Below are positions 9,998-20,110 of a stretch of DNA of 64,000 nt, in pieces. The stretch spans positions 16,432,001 through 16,496,000 of the forward strand of contig NC_088317.1 of NCBI RefSeq assembly GCF_910592395.1, given 5' to 3'. Position 1 is the stretch's first letter; every line of letters begins with the position of its first letter. The notes beneath the pieces are model-generated. The model saw only the letters and a list, made by a program, of their open reading frames with translations, made no database searches and was not told the origin of the DNA. The translations under genes and the position numbers were made by a program. Source of the DNA: Lineus longissimus. Lineage: Eukaryota > Nemertea > Pilidiophora > Heteronemertea > Lineidae.

Positions 9998-11226
9998 GGT
10001 CCAACCAGCCGCAAGGCAATCGATAAAATAACATTTCCAGCAGCACACTAGATTTCCTGTTCCCGTTATCATTTCAGAGGCGTTAAAGGATGATTAGGTT
10101 TATTGCATCTAGTATCATTTTCTTCTTCCTGAATACATGTAGTTCTTTTAAAATGAATATCGCAGGCCTGTTGATACGTCCGCGCCGTCCGCAAGGGCAG
10201 GGCCGAGCGTCTCTCCGGAGGTTAAGGGGATTCTTTGGGGGGGGGATCGAATTGACCAAGGTGAGCCTCTCAGCTGAAATTTTACGTTTCCAAATTGACC
10301 GCGAATTATTACCCACACCTTGGTTCGTTTGGAATGTCCGATGACGCCGATTAGGACTGTGAAATACCGGGTAGGCCTTTATTCGTACCGTCGCTGGAAA
10401 CGCGGAAATCGTCACGATGCCAATGATGATGTTATTCTTTCATTTTGTTGTTTATTGTTCTGACGTAGGCCAATATAATCAGAACTACAAATTCAAAATT
10501 AGGGCTTGTCAAATTTTGACGAGAATACTCTGATGTACCTTTAACGAAAAGCCCAGACTTGTCTGTCCGGAAATTCTAGATGAAATGTCGTCCGTTTCTC
10601 GAATTGATAGTTATGTTTATCTTAATGATCGGTTTCCTATTCTTTTTCCTACCTGACGTGTCCCAAATGCTTATGTTGACCCGTTTCACAGTGCTCTTGA
10701 TTCATCATATACTGAACTTCCAGCAGTATTGCCTCCGTAGCTTCCGCCCATACGACGCGCGTTGTCTGGAAGCTGAGCAAGACGTCCAAAACTGCCTCCC
10801 AACACTAGCGAAAATCTTTATCGTGATCAGAATTCGTGTGATACCACAAGTGGCGACGCATGGTGGAAAGTAGGCACACTATTTTCCTGGCGAAGTAAAT
10901 CCACGCTCAAGTTGTCCCTTTAAAGGCTTCACAACTCTGACGTCATTTTGGCGTGTTTGTCGAATTATAGACAATAGGCCTACACCTTTTGAAAGGGCCT
11001 CCCAATCCACTTAATGCAGGAAAAGACGCCAATCTGCAAGTAGGCCTATACATGTATATACACGTATACCAATTACCATGACTCAAGTGTATGCCCATGC
11101 ATAGTCAGTATTGTCCCTTTTCGATATAACACCCTTTAAAAAGGACATAGGCCCTTTTGGACTTGTAATACGGTTGAGATCGGTCTGATACACCTGGCCA
11201 CGGACTTTTTCGATAATTTGCCTTCG
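9998..11226. promoter_or_regulatory. Shared 1.2-kb region between two head-to-head genes
   Basis: The cyclase (minus) and the Kazal-repeat gene (plus) start at opposite ends of this interval, so both promoters must lie here or in 5' UTR introns within it. I see no strong TATA box that I would assign. Overlapping open frames at 10083-10415 on both strands show no family motif and I treat them as chance. Confidence 0.5.
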
Positions 11227-11272
11227 ATGGGAACATTCATTATGATGACCATGAAGCCAGTTCTTATTTTCG
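11227..11272 (+). CDS. Repeat/Kazal gene exon 1 (signal peptide, first half)
   Basis: Reads MGTFIMMTMKPVLIF and ends at donor TTCG/GTAAGT, phase 1. Four in-frame Met codons occur; the first is used here, but a start at the third or fourth would still leave a working signal peptide with exon 2. Confidence 0.75.
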
Positions 11273-14200
11273 GTAAGTTAACAGCAAATAAGATATAATA
11301 TTTATATCTATATGCCTAAGTATATTTTTGCCTGAACGGGTTTTTTTTCGGTTTTATCGGGGCGCAGTGGGTAGGAAGATGTACATGTACGTAAAGGCCT
11401 GCTGACTAGTCCATGATGCGCTGTCAACCACAAATCGCCGCCATCACTTCTTAACGGTTGACCAGTTCATAGTCGCCACCATTTTCTCTAGAACTTAAAA
11501 TCCTAAAGCAATTACAACTCTTTCAAAACAAAGCAAATACCATTTTCAAGGGTGGGAGTCTGTGTTTTTGCCTCAGAGATCTGCCTCCCAGGTATCACAT
11601 GGGCTTTCACTTCATTTTGGAGGAGTTCTTCTACTTTAGGAGTTCAAGTTCTAGCCAAACTCAATCCTTAACATCTTTACTCCGATGACCCCATATTTTT
11701 CGGGTCTTCGTTCATACACGCATAACAGGGTCATCAGAGGTCTCCCCTCAAACTGTTCAGGCTGAGAACTCAAAACTTGAAGATAGATAGAATCACTCGA
11801 CAGGTTTCAGATATTTCCCTAAAATTCTGAAAACTGTTTTTCAGGATATTTAACACATCTTCTTGAATTCCTTTTTAGTTTTGACCATCTCGGTCTTCGA
11901 GGCCACATGGGTTCAAGGTAAGATTTTGACAAAAAATCTCGACGACTGGCTGACTATTAGAACTAGAGACTTTTTTGTTACACCCCGTAACTCCTTGATT
12001 GCCCCACTGGAGTCAATGATAGTTGCAGAATGTTGTTGTGAAGCACTATGGTAAAGAACCACGTCATCATAAAGCGCTTAATACAGTACTATCATACACG
12101 ATGAAGGAATTATGCAGTTACTAAGAAATACCTTATGTCACAACATAACTATTTCAATATTACCTAACCTCACTCTGTCCCTCTCAAATTTTAGGCAATA
12201 CCCTTACAAGCTCCGCAACACCATCCGTGCTTGTGGCAGGCCCAGCTGGAACTGGTACCTACAGCTCAACTGGAACTGGTACCTACAGCTCAACTGGAAC
12301 TGGTACCTACAGCTCAACTGGAACTAATACTTACAGCTCAACTGGAACTGGTACCTACAGCTCAACAGGAACTGATACCCACAGCTCTGCTGGAACTGGT
12401 ACCTACATCTCTACTGGGACTGGTACCCAGAGCTCAACTGGAACTGGAACGTACACAGCAACGCCCAGCTCAACAGGTACTGGTACCTACAGCTCAACTG
12501 GAACTGGTACCTACAGCTCAACAGGAACTGATTCTTACAGGCCGACCACCTCCTGGAGCGACACCAACACTGGCACCTACAAGCCGACCACTTCCTGGAG
12601 CGACACCAACACTGGCACCTACAGGCCGACCACCTCCTGGAGCGACACCAACACTGGCACCTACAAGCCGACCACCTCCTGGAGCGACACCAACACTGGC
12701 ACCTACAAGCCGACCACCTCCTGGAGCGATACCAACACTGGCACCTACAAGCCGACCACTTCCTGGAGCGACACCAACACTGGCACCTACAAGCCGACCA
12801 CCTCCTGGAGCGATACCAACACTGGCACCTACAGGCCGACCACCTCCTGGAGCGATACCAACACTGGCACCTACAAGCCGACCACTTCCTGGAGCGACAC
12901 CAACACTGGCACATACAGGCCGACCACCTCCTGGAGAGACACCAACACTGGCACCTACAAGCCGACCACCTCCTGGAGCGACACCAACACTGGCACCTAC
13001 AAGCCGACCACTTCCTGGAGCGACACCAAAACTGGCACCTACAGGCCGACCACCTCCTGGAGCGACACCAACACTGGCACCTACAAGCCGACCACCTCCT
13101 GGAGCGACACCAACTCTGGCACCTACAAGCCGACCACTTCCTGGAGCGACACCAACACTGGCACCTACAAGCCGACCACCTCCTGGAGCGATACCAACAC
13201 TGGCACGTACAAGCCGACCACTTCCTGGAGCGACACCAACACTGGCACCTACAAGCCGACCACCTCCTGGAGCGACACCAACACTGGCACCTACAAGCCG
13301 ACCACCTCCTGGAGCGATACCAACACTGGCACGTACAAGCCGACCACTTCCTGGAGCGACACCAACACTGGCACCTACAAGCCGACCACCTCCTGGAGCG
13401 ACACCAACACTGGCACCTACAAGCCGACCACCTCCTGGAGCGATACCAACACTGGCACCTACAGGCCGACCACCTCCTGGAGCGATACCAACACTGGCAC
13501 CTACAAGCCGACCACTTCCTGGAGCGACACCAACACTGGCACCTACAAGCCGACCACCTCCTGGAGCGACACCAACACTGGCACCTACAAGCCGACCACT
13601 TCCTGGAGCGACACCAACACTGGCACCTACAAGCCGACCACCTCCTGGAGCGACACCAACACTGGCACCTACAAGCCGACCACCTCCTGGAGCGACACCA
13701 ACACTGGCACCTACAAGCCGACCACTTCCTGGAGCGACACCAACACTGGCACCTACAGGCCGACCACCTCCTGGAGAGACACCAACACTGGCACATACAG
13801 GCCGACCACCTCCCGGAGCGACACCAACACTGGCACCTACAAGCCGACCACTTCCCGGAGCGACACCAACACTGGCACCTACAAGCCGACCACCTCCTGG
13901 AGAGACACCAACACTGGCACCTACAGGCCGACCACCTCCTGGAGCGACACCAACACTGGCACCTACAAGCCGACCACTTCCTGGAGCGACACCAACACTG
14001 GCACCTACAAGCCGACCACCTCCTGGAGAGACACCAACACTGGCACCTACAGGCCGACCACCTCCTGGAGCGACACCAACACTGGCACCTACAAGCCGAC
14101 CACTTCCTGGAGCGACACCAACACTGGCACCTACAAGCCGACCACTTCCTGGAGCGACACCAACACTGGCACCTACAAGCCGACCACCTCCTGGAGCGAC

Positions 14201-17200
14201 ACCAACACTGGCACATACAGGCCGACCACCTCCTGGGGTGACACTAACACTGGCACCTACAAGCCGACCACTTCCTGGAGCGACACCAACACTGGCACCT
14301 ACAAGCCGACCACCTCCTGGAGCGACACCAACACTGGCACCCACAGGCCGACCACTTCCTGGAGCGACACCAGCACTGGCACCTACAAGCCGACCACCTC
14401 CTGGAGCGACACCAACACTGGCACCTACAGGCCGACCACTTCCTGGAGCGACACCAACACTGGCATCTACAGGCCGACCACTTCCTGGAGCGACACCAAC
14501 ACTGGCACCTACAGGCCGACCACCTCCTGGAGCGACACCAACACTGGCACCTACAAGCTGACCACCTCCTGGAGCGACACCAACACTGGCACCTACAGGC
14601 CGACCACCTCTTGGAGCGACACCAACACTGGCACCTACAAGCCGACCACTTCCTGGAGCGACACCAACACTGGCACCTACAGGCCGACCACCTCCTGGAG
14701 CGACACCAACACTGGCACCTACAGGCCGACCACCTCTTGGAGCGACACCAACACAGGCACCTACAGGCCGACCACCTCTTGGAGCGACACCAACACTGGC
14801 ACCTACAGGCCGACCACCTCTTGGAGCGACACCAAATCGAACACTGGCACCTACAGGCCGACCACCTCCTGGAGCGACACCAACACAGGCACCTACAGGC
14901 CGACCACCTCTTGGAGCGGCACCAAATCGAACACTGGCACCTACAGGCCAACCACATCTTGGACGGGAACTGGTACCTACAGGCCAACCACGTATCGCCC
15001 TTCAAGTTCAGTGGCACCAACACAAGGTGAGTTTAAGAGAGATTGGATTGAAATGCAAGCCCCCGACGTTGGTACGTTTAGGTCACGTTCCCGGCACGTT
15101 TCTGTCGTGTTCCCGTTGATGATGGGGTGCGAACACGGGCACTGCAACAATGAAAAACATCGTGTCGAAAGAAAGAAAAAAATGACTTGAGCGTGTCGGG
15201 AACTTAAATTGTGGCTGATCGACCGGCGCCGATTTATTTTAACGGGGACTCCTCAGGGAAGCCGACGGATACACGCATTGTACTGATGCATTTTGTAACT
15301 TTTCCCTTTGCAGGTCCGTGTGATGTTCTCTGCATGACCCTGTATGATCCGGTGTGCGCCAATGATGGGGCCACATACAGCAATGAGTGCGCGATGAACG
15401 CAGCGGCTTGCAAGGCCGACACCAGCCTGTATGTTGTCTACAGAGGACAGTGCAATCGTAAATATTTTTCATATTTTCAAAGAGTCCTTGTCTTGCTTTA
15501 CCTTTAACACCAGGAGAGTCCGAGTCTCCCAAGGTGCCTGGGGTCCTTTCCCTCTGGCATCTCAAGTACATCTTTACTTTACGTGAACTGGCCCATCAGC
15601 AGCTGTGTCTTCCTTCGTTGGCCCCGGAGTTGATTTCTGCCTCCATCACCCCATACAATGTCTCTATCCAGAAGTCCCTGCTTCGCCCAACATTCCTGAA
15701 CATCTTATCACTTCAGAGGTTCGTTCTCATTATATCTATATCTAACATGAAAGAGTCATGATACTAGTGAGTTTTCGCAAAGCCCCCGCAACGCCGACAT
15801 GAACGCCTATCCCATTGTTCAACTTGCTGATTACGATGTCGAACAATGTAAAAGGCAATGGCGTTGGCGTTTCGCGGGCTTTGCGAAAACTTCCCGCTGT
15901 CAGAACACCAGGCTTTGGAAAAGAGCTCGGACGTAGATATCACTGAACCTCTCTGCTACATGCATATGAAAAGAATTGTTTTCTAATGTGATCATATGAT
16001 TTTTTACTGATTTTTTTACCTTTCCTAATGTTTATCGTTCTGGGCTTTATTGCAGTGGAAAAAAGTACTAAGCCTTTGGCACCGAGACCAACAACGGCAT
16101 CCGGCGAGAACAAGCTTTGGGAATCGCCAAGTAAGTACCCGGACTATTGGCGAGGTTAAGATTCTCCAACGTAGAGGTACACGTAAAGCAATCATTATGA
16201 GGAGGAATCTCCTGGTGACATACATAACGTAATGTTGGCCTAATGCATCGGAATGTGCATGAATTGAACCGTATACGTTTACGTATAGGCCGTGGCTATT
16301 CGTACCGTGACAGGGCCGGCTGGCCTGGCTGGAAGTCAAGGACCCTACCCACACCCGGAGCCAGGAGTAAAGGCACTTCCAACACTCGTCACAAACAAAC
16401 ACCACCTCAATCATGAATTAGGCCTACTTTCCTTACCCACCATCACCCATGTCACCACGGTGCGATCTATTTATTCACTCCGTATTATTCGCACCATCAC
16501 GGTACGGTACCTTTCACCGTAATGGTGTTTCTGACGGTGCGAATAAGACCGGAAACAATGGCCCCATGCACCGTGGTGGTTCGAATAGCCAGTTCCTTAC
16601 GTATATTAACTGACAAATTAGGGAATCGCAACCTCTCTAGATCTGCATATTTTACTGATGAAGCGTATCGCAGTTTGATAGCGGCCTGTACTTGATTCTT
16701 CTACATCTCCAGAATCTTTAGGTTATGTACACGAAGAAATAAACCTTTTTGTGCTTTTGAACGACACGACACAAATACGCACCCCGTTTGGTTTTTGAAT
16801 TTCGGAAAAACCTTAAAAAGGGTTTTCAATTTAGCTGACATTTTCAAACATTTTCTGACGTTTTTCAAATATTTCAGAATTCTGCATGAGCGGCTCTGCA
16901 TTCAATACGATCGCGGTTCCCTGCAACAAAACTGGAGAGGTCTGCGTGGTAAGTCGTCACAGAGAACTAGTAAAACCGTGCAGAGTGTCATGCACTGTGG
17001 AGAAGCGCTTGTCAGCAGTGTGGAGAAACGTGTCACAAGCGTAAATTGCTATACTGACAATACTAAATTGCTATACTGTGACGTCCTATAATACGTGTGA
17101 CACAGGGGAATAGCAAAAAGAATAAAGACATTTGATGATATGATAGAATGCCTAAAGTTAATAGTATTCATATCGTGAATTCCATTCCATGTTTCAGTCT

Positions 17201-17461
17201 TACAAATGGAATGGCGTTATAGATGTTTTCGAGTGCCGCCAAACGGGCTTCTGTCAGTACGGTTCGCCAAGCCAGAGATGCTGCTGTAGCGAGTGCTCGG
17301 AGGAGGTCTGCAACAAGGATGGACCCAAATGCACCGGCGGGGACAGGGCCTGCCTGGACGAGGGTGTCACTGCTGCTGGTGGCGCCGGAGCGGCCGGGCC
17401 CGGGCTGATGACAGTGGTTCTGGTTGCATTTTCGTTGCTGATGAAACTGATTTTGTATTGA
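11227..17461 (+). CDS. Secreted GPI-anchored-type protein: Thr/Tyr repeats, Kazal domain, Cys-rich Ly6-like module
   Basis: Seven exons (11227-11272, 11879-11917, 12195-15026, 15314-15457, 16056-16130, 16878-16948, 17198-17461) join in phase into 1,157 codons. Order: signal peptide (1-28) over exons 1-2; Thr/Gly/Tyr repeats of 8 residues (about 45-140); about 57 units of TYKPTTSWSDTNTG (about 141-960); Kazal domain (973-1020); Thr/Pro linker; a Cys-rich module (1046-1120) ending CCC..C....CN, as in Ly6/uPAR three-finger domains; then a small-residue stretch and hydrophobic tail LMTVVLVAFSLLMKLILY with no cytoplasmic part, as in GPI-anchor signals. The repeats probably form an O-glycosylated stalk; their Tyr-Lys-Pro content also recalls mussel adhesive proteins. 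The role is unknown; surface coat, adhesion or protease control are possible. I do not recognise this combination. Confidence 0.85.
11879..11917 (+). CDS. Repeat/Kazal gene exon 2 (signal peptide, second half)
   Basis: Acceptor CCTTTTTAG, donor CAAG/GTAAGA, 39 nt. It reads VLTISVFEATWVQG, completing a hydrophobic leader with a plausible cleavage near FEA/TW. Confidence 0.78.
12195..15026 (+). CDS. Repeat/Kazal gene exon 3 (2.8-kb repeat exon)
   Basis: Acceptor AAATTTTAG and donor CACAAG/GTGAGT frame a single 2,832-nt exon that enters in phase from exon 2 (GNTLTSSATPSV) and leaves in phase for the Kazal exon. All of it is low-complexity Thr/Ser/Gly/Tyr sequence. Because the repeat unit is a multiple of 3 without stops, four other frames are also open across it; those are shadows. 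Confidence 0.88.
12241..12530 (+). repeat. Coding minisatellite, 24-bp units (8 aa)
   Basis: About a dozen units encode TGTGTYSS with variants (TNTYSS, TDTHSS, TGTQSS). It shares the TGTY core with the following 14-residue array, suggesting the longer unit grew from the shorter one. Confidence 0.88.
12531..14990 (+). repeat. Coding minisatellite, 42-bp units (14 aa), ~57 copies
   Basis: The unit encodes TYKPTTSWSDTNTG. The main variation is Lys/Arg at position 3 (AAG/AGG) and synonymous ACC/ACT, GAC/GAT changes. W is almost invariant; SWRD and SRSD variants are rare. Near the 3' end two units have a 6-bp insertion (SDTKSNTG, SGTKSNTG), and the last ones blend into TGTGTYRPTT. The high identity indicates ongoing homogenisation by unequal exchange or slippage. 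Confidence 0.95.
15314..15457 (+). CDS. Repeat/Kazal gene exon 4 (Kazal domain)
   Basis: Encodes one Kazal domain with all six cysteines: CDVLCMTLYDPVC, then GATYSNECAMNAAAC, then VVYRGQC. The PVC...G.TY.N.C signature is clear. By alignment to ovomucoid domains the P1 reactive-site residue is Thr (C-M-T-L-Y), so a trypsin-type specificity is not expected; it may be a structural Kazal module. Donor AATC/GTAAAT. Confidence 0.95.
15771..15892. repeat. Fold-back element in intron 4
   Basis: The outer arms AGTTTTCGCAAAGCCC and GGGCTTTGCGAAAACT are exact reverse complements. Further pairing includes CATTGTTC with GAACAATG near the middle. About 120 bp long, non-coding, in the intron after the Kazal exon; most likely a MITE. 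Confidence 0.8.
16056..16130 (+). CDS. Repeat/Kazal gene exon 5 (Thr/Pro linker)
   Basis: Acceptor TTATTGCAG, donor GCCAA/GTAAGT. It reads LEKSTKPLAPRPTTASGE then NKLWESP, a short basic Thr/Pro linker between the Kazal and Cys-rich modules. Phase matches both neighbours. Confidence 0.8.
16878..16948 (+). CDS. Repeat/Kazal gene exon 6 (Cys-rich module, first part)
   Basis: Acceptor ATATTTCAG, donor GCGTG/GTAAGT. Reads FCMSGSAFNTIAVPC, NKTGEVCV, with an N-glycosylation sequon NKT. Three Cys fit the first loop of a three-finger (Ly6/uPAR) fold; inference only. Confidence 0.78.
17198..17461 (+). CDS. Repeat/Kazal gene exon 7 (Cys-rich module, C-terminal anchor signal)
   Basis: Acceptor GTTTCAG. 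Reads YKWNGVIDVFECRQTGFC, QRCCCSECSEEVCN, then KCTGGDRACLDEG, a Gly/Ala spacer (AAGGAGAAGPG) and a hydrophobic end LMTVVLVAFSLLMKLILY followed by TGA. The small-residue spacer plus uncharged-to-hydrophobic tail is the GPI-signal pattern; the single Lys within the tail is slightly atypical. Confidence 0.88.
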   Translation, partial: SYKWNGVIDVFECRQTGFCQYGSPSQRCCCSECSEEVCNKDGPKCTGGDRACLDEGVTAAGGAGAAGPGLMTVVLVAFSLLMKLILY

Positions 17462-18059
17462 GAGATGCAAACACTGACAGTACCTTTCAGGATGCTTTTC
17501 CATATTCACCCGGCCTTCAGTGGCACACACTCCGGCCTCTAATAACTAAAGGTACTAGGCACCATTTAATAATGTATTGGGGGATTTCTTGGCTGCATTT
17601 CTGTTGGCAGATAGGGTTCGAGTCATGAAACATCCGTGTTCATTTCACGATGGACGTCGTAAAGGGTCCATGAAGCCCCTTCGGAAACTCCATACCCTCC
17701 ACGTCGCAGACCACGCCCAAGTGTACAGATACATGTAGTTAATGACATCGGCCAATGCATTAAGGAATAGCACAGCATGTAAATACATGTATGTGATTAA
17801 CCTTATCTTTTATATATTGTACGCATACGTACTTCATTAAATTTTGTACTTTTAGCAAGAAATAAGATACAACCTTTGGGACTAACATCTTTTCTGTTTA
17901 TTTTCCTTATTAGAATATTTAAAAGGCAATTATCGTCATTGACGAGAAATTAGGATGGTTGTGCTAACACACAAAATGAAGAAGCCAGTGATGAAAAACC
18001 CCTCGGTGTAAAAAGTGTTTTACGTCACAAGGCCAGCCAACCAATCAGGTCATTGTTTC

Positions 18060-18370
18060 GTCAACCAATCATTTTCGCAATAGGCACCTCGCACTTCGTC
18101 CCTTTGGGGACGAAGTATTGGTCTACCTGTGCCAGATAATTACATGCAGCGCCCCAATAACCTGGCCTGAAGACATCGTCACAGCCTTGCTCTGTCTGAC
18201 CAAATGGAAAGTCGACGTCTGTGGCAATCTTCCATGCTATACAGGAGTCCCAGAATAGCATACACAGTGCCCCAATAGTCTGACGACATCGTCACAAACT
18301 TTCTCCGACCATACCAATGGACAAAATGTTGTCCGGAGTGTTCGTCGCAAGCTGAAGGGGCGATACTGAC
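18060..18370 (-). other. Duplicated exon-like segment
   Basis: Two ~110-bp copies on the minus strand share CCATTGGTATGGTC-like starts, TGTGACGATGTC and TATTGGGGC. The downstream copy reads GCDDVFRPGYWGAACNYLAQ ending at a possible donor CACAG/GTAGAC; the other has a stop. It could be a remnant of a duplicated exon or just a tandem repeat. No family recognised. Confidence 0.3.
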
Positions 18371-19897
18371 TGGTGTGATGGAAAACGGATAAGGTTTTGT
18401 CATTGCAAGATGGTCTCTGACTGGGTCATCGAGTTTAGATCAATGAATATATAAGAAAAGACGATATATGAAAATCAACATAGAGTTTAATCATTTATTA
18501 ACGGTAAAGAGAGCGAATAAGAGCGAGTAATGGTATTGATATGACGCATGATTATGGCACAAATGTTTCAATGGTGTATGATTATGTCTTTGACCTTTGA
18601 CCCCATTTAACATTGACCTTGGGTGTCAAAAGGCCACGAAATTGACCTGACTCGATGCACGCTACTTCCTCAGTGGTTTCTACTACACTCCCAGTGACCT
18701 TGACCTTGGTTTGCAGTTCTTTTCTGACCTGAAGAGGCGCGTATGTTTTTTTAGATTGATCAGAGTAGTCGGATTTTGAGGGGTAAAGTAAATGAAATAC
18801 ACAATACATGTATTTTCAAAATGTATATTTGAATTAATTCGTATAAATTTAGGTTACCACGTTGCTGTGAACGATATTTGAAAGCGAATCGAAATCAAAA
18901 ACACCTGCGAAGATCTAGGTCACTTGAAGTCTCGTGCGATCGCGTATTAACGAGATTTCATGGTTTATTTACGTGTGGCACTGCAGCAGGTTTCCACCCG
19001 CCGCTGAAGTATTAAAATACAAAAATCGAAATAAGATTATTTTTAGAGAAAAAACATAGTAGTATACATTAAAACATAAACAAAGAAACTCTCCGCGCAC
19101 TGCTTTTGACCGTTGGCTCCTGTTTGGAGCCTGCGCCCAGGCCGGACCGCGGATATCTTAAACACCAAGGTAAAACCGGGCCAGTCTGCACCAACACTTT
19201 AGGTTTGACTGACTGAATTATTTGACCCATGCCGTATTGTTTACAGAATGACATGAGATTTTTGATTAGAAGTCTATGCAAGAATAATAGACTTGGAACA
19301 ATTTAGAAGTGGAATATTCAAGTTCTCTATACAGCCCTTGCCTTTTTGTTCAAATAGCGTTACCACCAGTAACTGGTCCCATTGCGCTGGCAGGCTAGCA
19401 CCCGAATGCCAACCAACCTTATTTCGGGTTACATTTTAGCTTTTTAGCTTTTAGCCTTAGCAATAGCCATCAGTGGCTCATAACGATACCTTTCGAACAA
19501 TACCACAGCTACACAATGTATTGCGCTTTTTGAACAAACCTGCCTTTTTCGACAACTTTTACCTATACTGCACGTTTTGGAATGGTGTTCTTGAAATACT
19601 CTTACCATAACATGTACCGAAACATCAGCAGGAGCCAACTTTGATTTAGGGGAAAATATAGCTAATATAAGACCTAACTTATATGATAAAGAGCTTTTCC
19701 AGATCGACCATGCTCGAAGCACTTTGGTGTCTGCAGTAGGTCTTCTCCGGAGGATGTTGTGTTGCAGACGCTCAGCGCATCAGCTAACCTTCGAACAAAC
19801 AACGCGGCTCGAGAGAGATTTGAACCCCTGGTCGCTTGGTCACCAGAAGTCATACATTTACGACCACTTTGCCCTGCAGTGACCGTTGTAACGGTGT

Positions 19898-20110
19898 AGA
19901 AGTTTGAAATGTCCTAGCCGGGATAGAATGTCCAGGGAACAAAGGATTCTATCATACGCTTTCTATCTCCGAAGTTTTAACAGTCATGGCCTCTATAAAT
20001 CTAGAGCCACATACTATAATCCTTCAGAATACAATAGGATCGGCCACTTTTTTCAGGGGGACATTTTCTACTTCTACACCGGCTCTAAACCAGTAGTCTC
20101 ATTCAATAAA
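19898..20110. repeat. Dispersed repeat, copy 1
   Basis: Shares GTTTGAAATGTCC, AGAATGTCCAGGGAACAAAG and the following GATTCTATCAT with the segment at 43686-43850, including later blocks (ATCCTTCAGAATACAATA versus ATCCGTCGGAATACAATA; ACTTCTACACCGG in both). Divergent family member; class unknown. Confidence 0.7.

Noticed and set aside
12231-14561. 776-codon Pro/Ala-rich plus-strand ORF overlapping the repeat exon
   Set aside because: Shadow frame of the 42-bp repeat. Only the frame entered from exon 2 and leaving to the Kazal exon has matching splice phases.
12411-15023. Long minus-strand ORFs (Cys/Trp-rich and Gly/Val-rich) over the repeat exon
   Set aside because: Antisense shadows of the same coding minisatellite, without splice or start support.
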